Assembly: GCA_030066475.1 (NCBI GenBank) | Contig: JASJBO010000298.1 | Location: 1 to 8,859 of the forward strand | Direction: 5' to 3' | DNA: 8,859 bases | Source of the DNA: Myxococcota bacterium | GTDB lineage: Bacteria; Myxococcota_A; UBA9160; PR03 | Shown: positions 6,657 to 8,859 of the stretch, piece after piece | How the letters are laid out: every line of letters starts with the position of its first letter | Numbering within the stretch: position 1 is the first letter of the stretch | Made by a program: the position numbers and the translations under genes | The notes under the pieces: model-generated | Told to the model about the DNA's origin: nothing | The model's input: only the letters and a program-made list of their open reading frames with translations | Database searches by the model: none

Positions 6657-8634
6657 CGGCGCTCTCCGCCACGAGGCTCGCGATCTCGCCCATGATGCGG
6701 TTCAGCTCGAAGTCCTTGGGCGTATAGACGCGGCGCACGCCCGCCTCGCGCAGCTTCGCGGCGTCGTCGTCTGGCACGATGCCGCCCACCACCACCGGCA
6801 GGTCGGCGAGTCCCGCCTCGCGCAGCCCCTCGAGGACGTCGATCACGAGCACGCCGTGCGAGCCGGACAGGATCGAGAGCCCGACCACGTGCGCGCCCTC
6901 GTCGCGCGCCGACTGCACGATCTCCTGCGGCGTCAGGCGGATGCCCTCGTAGACCACCTCCATCCCGACGTCGCGCGCGCGCACGGCGATCTGCTCGGCG
7001 CCGTTGCTGTGCCCGTCGAGCCCCGGCTTGCCCACCAGCAGCTTGGGCGGCCGCCCGAGTCGCTCGGCCACCTCGCTCACCGCGGTGCGCACCGTCGCGA
7101 GCTCCTCGTCCTCGGTGGCAGCGGCGCTCACCACCACGCCCGTGGGCGCCCGGTAGTCGCCGTACAGGTCGCGCAGCACCGCAGCCCACTCGCCCGTGGT
7201 GACGCCCGCGTGCGCGGCGCGGATCGACGGTGGCATCACGTTCTGGCCGGCCTGGAGCGCGTCGCGCAGGCCCTGCAGCGCCGCGTCCACGTCGGCCTGG
7301 CTGCGCCGCGCGCGGAACGCCTCGAGCCGCTCGATCTGCTCGCGCTCCGCCGACTCGTCCACGACCAGCACCGCCTGCGAGCCCGCGCCGGCCTCGAGCA
7401 GGGGCGACGGCTCGCTCTCGGTGTAGCAGTTGACGCCGACGACCTGGGTGCGGCCTTCCTCGATCGCGCGCAGCCGCTCGGTGTGCGACTCGACCAGGCG
7501 CTGCTTCATGTAGGCGTTCTCGACCGCGGCCACGGCCCCGCCGAGCTGCAGCACCCGGTCGAGCTCCTGGCGCGCCGCGGCCTTGAGCGCCTCCACCTTG
7601 GCGGCGACCGTCTCCGACCCGTCGAACAGGTCGCCGAACTCGAGCAGGTCGGTCTCGTAGGCCAGGATCTGCTGGATGCGCAGCGACCACTGCTGGTCCC
7701 AGGGCCGCGGCAGGCCGAGCGCCTCGTTCCAGGCCGGGAGCTGGAGCGCGCGGCAGCGCGCGTTCTTCGAGAGCGTGACGCCGAGCGCCTCGAGCACGAT
7801 GCGGATGATGTTGTTCTCGGGCTGCGACTCGGTGAGGCCGAGGCTGTTCACCTGCACGCCGTAGCGGAAGCGGCGCAGCTTCGGGTCCTCCACGCCGTAG
7901 CGCTCGCGCGTCAGCTCGTCCCACAGCTCGCCCATCGCGCGGCACTTGCAGGTCTCCTCGACGAAGCGGATGCCGGCGTTCAGGAAGAACGAGATGCGGC
8001 CCACGACCTGCGGGATCACGCTCTCGGGCACGTCGTCGCGGCCGCGCACCGCGTCGAGCACCGCGATCGCGTTGGCCATCGCGTACGCGATCTCCTGGAC
8101 CGGCGTCGCGCCGGCCTCCTGGAGGTGGTACGAGCAGATGTTGATCGGGTTCCACTTCGGGATCGCCTCGACCGTGTAGGCGACCATGTCGCTGATCAGA
8201 CGCATCGAGGGCTCGGGTGGGAAGGCGTAGGTGCCCCGCGACAGATACTCCTTGATGATGTCGTTCTGCGTGGTGCCGCGCAGCGCCGCCGGCGAGACGC
8301 CCTGGCGCTCGGCGACCGCGACGTACAGCGCCAGCAGCCAGGCGGCTGTGGCGTTGATCGTCATCGAGGTGTTCATGCGGTCGAGGGGGATCTCCTCGAA
8401 CAGCGCCTGCATGTCCTCGACGTGGCCCACCGGCACGCCGACCTTGCCCACCTCGCCGCGCGCGAGCGGGTGGTCGGCGTCGAAGCCGGTCTGCGTGGGC
8501 AGGTCGAACGCCACCGAGAGCCCTGTCTGGCCCTTGGCGAGGTTGCTGCGGTACAGCTCGTTGCTGGCGCGTGCCGAGCTGTGGCCGGAGTAGGTGCGGA
8601 ACACCCAGGGGCGGTCGCGGCCGGGATCCGTCAT
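6649..8634 (-). CDS. ecm: Ethylmalonyl-CoA mutase-like AdoCbl-dependent acyl-CoA mutase (MeaA/Ecm)
   Basis: Probably converts (2R)-ethylmalonyl-CoA to methylsuccinyl-CoA in the ethylmalonyl-CoA pathway; cytoplasmic. The 661 residues combine a TIM-barrel substrate domain (about 10-520) and a C-terminal B12 domain (about 528-655). The barrel has MeaA/Ecm-type sequence: FRTYSGHSS (12-20), where methylmalonyl-CoA mutases have YAGFS, and VAFDLPTQTGFD (41-52) in place of their DLATHRGYD. It also has GTTQNDIIKEYLSRGTY (120-136) and LPAWNEALGLPRPWDQQW (299-316). The B12 domain carries the base-off/His-on motif GLDGHSNG (538-545; His542 cobalt ligand), LSILSGSH (586-593) and VVVGGIVP (614-621). The ATG at 8634 has GAGGG at 8641-8645, 6 nt upstream. 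It is the first gene of the operon, followed by meaB with an 8-nt overlap. I infer substrate from sequence resemblance to Rhodobacter/Methylobacterium Ecm; crotonyl-CoA carboxylase/reductase, the expected partner, is not in the window. Confidence 0.92.
   Translation of the reverse strand: MTDPGRDRPWVFRTYSGHSSARASNELYRSNLAKGQTGLSVAFDLPTQTGFDADHPLARGEVGKVGVPVGHVEDMQALFEEIPLDRMNTSMTINATAAWLLALYVAVAERQGVSPAALRGTTQNDIIKEYLSRGTYAFPPEPSMRLISDMVAYTVEAIPKWNPINICSYHLQEAGATPVQEIAYAMANAIAVLDAVRGRDDVPESVIPQVVGRISFFLNAGIRFVEETCKCRAMGELWDELTRERYGVEDPKLRRFRYGVQVNSLGLTESQPENNIIRIVLEALGVTLSKNARCRALQLPAWNEALGLPRPWDQQWSLRIQQILAYETDLLEFGDLFDGSETVAAKVEALKAAARQELDRVLQLGGAVAAVENAYMKQRLVESHTERLRAIEEGRTQVVGVNCYTESEPSPLLEAGAGSQAVLVVDESAEREQIERLEAFRARRSQADVDAALQGLRDALQAGQNVMPPSIRAAHAGVTTGEWAAVLRDLYGDYRAPTGVVVSAAATEDEELATVRTAVSEVAERLGRPPKLLVGKPGLDGHSNGAEQIAVRARDVGMEVVYEGIRLTPQEIVQSARDEGAHVVGLSILSGSHGVLVIDVLEGLREAGLADLPVVVGGIVPDDDAAKLREAGVRRVYTPKDFELNRIMGEIASLVAESAAG
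6664..6667 (-). promoter_or_regulatory. Shine-Dalgarno deciding the meaB CTG start
   Basis: GGAG on the minus strand, inside the last codons of the mutase gene, 7 nt before CTG 6656. It is the only well-placed SD in front of an in-frame near-cognate start that keeps the complete MeaB N-domain and P-loop. Confidence 0.5.
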
Positions 8635-8714
8635 GGCGGGCCCTCTGTCGTAAGTACGCGAGAACCCTAACGAAAGGAGTTCCGTCGGGCAACACGGTAC
8701 GCTTGGCCGCCGTC
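8635..8714. promoter_or_regulatory. Divergent intergenic region between ecm and the SrkA-like gene
   Basis: 80 bp, visibly more AT-rich than its surroundings, between two divergent starts, so it should hold promoters for both. For ecm (minus strand) a sigma70-like candidate is -35 TTGCCC (8687-8692) and -10 TAGGGT (8664-8669), 17 nt apart. This would start transcription near 8657 and leave a leader of about 20 nt. For the plus-strand gene the best -10-like hexamer is TACGCT (8698-8703) without a recognisable -35. The hexamer GTACGC occurs twice as a direct repeat (8654-8659 and 8697-8702), 43 bp apart. No terminator or riboswitch is visible; a B12 riboswitch would not fit in a leader this short. 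Confidence 0.4.
8664..8692 (-). promoter_or_regulatory. Candidate sigma70-like promoter of the ecm operon
   Basis: On the minus strand TTGCCC is followed after 17 nt by TAGGGT. The -35 matches three of six consensus bases (TTG). The -10 matches the three most conserved positions (T1, A2, T6). It is the only well-spaced pair I found in the gap. Spacing and position fit, but such matches arise by chance, so confidence is low. Confidence 0.3.
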
Positions 8715-8859
8715 ATGCAGGAAGCGCGTTTCCAGGCGCTGGGCCCCGACCAGGTGCTCGACGCCGTCGAGGCCGTCGGGCTGCGCCCGACGGGCCAGTG
8801 CGCCGTGCTGCGCTGTCTCGAGAACCGCGTCTACGACGTCACCCTCGAGGACGGCGCGC
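8715..8859 (+). CDS. SrkA/RdoA (YihE)-family kinase, N-terminus only, cut by the window edge
   Basis: 48 residues are visible before the window ends. The sequence FQALGPDQVLDAVEAVGLRP, then LRCLENRVYDVTLEDGA, aligns with the start of E. coli stress response kinase A (FQTLHPDTIMDALFEHGIR, then LNSYENRVYQF). That includes the invariant ENRVY block just ahead of the ATP-binding strand. These are APH-fold Ser/Thr kinases linked to envelope and oxidative stress. The catalytic loop is outside the window, so activity cannot be judged. The ATG at 8715 has no SD in front of it; an AAGGAG at 8674-8679 is too far away (about 35 nt). TTG 8703 is in frame and would add four residues. The gene is divergent from ecm and probably belongs to a separate transcription unit. 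Confidence 0.72.
   Translation, partial: MQEARFQALGPDQVLDAVEAVGLRPTGQCAVLRCLENRVYDVTLEDGA

Noticed and set aside
6640..6670. Programmed frameshift giving an Ecm-MeaB fusion, as in fused IcmF-type mutases
   Set aside because: No slippery heptamer or downstream structure is evident near the ecm stop, and an SD plus CTG explains the junction more simply.
5941..8670. 909-codon plus-strand open frame opposite meaB and ecm
   Set aside because: The translation is repetitive Arg/Ala/His/Leu-rich sequence without domains; the opposite strand encodes a clear mutase and GTPase.
8674..8679. AAGGAG as Shine-Dalgarno for a plus-strand gene
   Set aside because: No ATG, GTG or TTG at a usable distance in any frame; the SrkA-like ATG is about 35 nt away.
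8641..8690. Cobalamin riboswitch ahead of ecm
   Set aside because: The gap is only 80 bp in total and shows no B12-box-like sequence; known cobalamin riboswitches need a much longer leader.
6596..8716. 706-codon minus-strand frame overlapping ecm
   Set aside because: Out-of-frame shadow of ecm, Arg-rich, with no recognisable motif; ecm itself is in another frame with full-length family similarity.

Overview
The window is very GC-rich, with almost every codon ending in G or C, dense gene packing and frequent stop/start overlaps. There are no mobile elements, RNA genes or CRISPR arrays. The gene set (an Ecm-type AdoCbl mutase with its MeaB chaperone, a CcmH-like protein, a SrkA-type kinase and a long-form serine acetyltransferase) suggests a high-GC, Gram-negative, aerobic or facultative bacterium of proteobacterial or deltaproteobacterial/myxobacterial grade. 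No phylogenetic marker is present, so the lineage is an inference.

Left block, plus strand (1-2564): four tightly packed genes. They are the 3' part of a serine O-acetyltransferase (cysE/epsC type), an Mrp/NBP35 P-loop ATPase of Fe-S cluster carrier type (TTG start 1 nt after the previous stop), a small CcmH-like membrane-anchored protein whose CxxC motif is altered (GTG start inside the mrp end), and a PduO-type cob(I)alamin adenosyltransferase (GTGA overlap with the ccmH stop).

Right block, minus strand (8634 down to 2566): an apparent five-gene operon. In transcription order it holds an ethylmalonyl-CoA mutase-like AdoCbl enzyme, a MeaB GTPase chaperone whose only sensible start is a CTG overlapping the mutase stop, an M42-like metallopeptidase (ATGA overlap), a 38-aa single-pass membrane peptide (GTGA overlap), and a secreted alkylsulfatase-like metallo-beta-lactamase-fold protein with a disrupted metal motif. 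The two blocks converge, with stops 1 nt apart at 2565. A third unit starts at 8715 on the plus strand: the N-terminus of a SrkA/RdoA-family kinase, divergent from the mutase across an 80-bp gap that probably carries the operon promoter.

The clear functional theme is adenosylcobalamin-dependent acyl-CoA rearrangement. The adenosyltransferase makes AdoCbl, MeaB loads and protects it, and the Ecm-like mutase uses it, probably in the ethylmalonyl-CoA route of acetyl-CoA assimilation. The peptidase, micropeptide and alkylsulfatase-like gene share the transcript but have no obvious role in that pathway. I see no clearly new multi-gene defence or mobile system. The oddities are the MeaB CTG start, the overlooked micropeptide, and the non-canonical active-site motifs of the CcmH-like and alkylsulfatase-like proteins.
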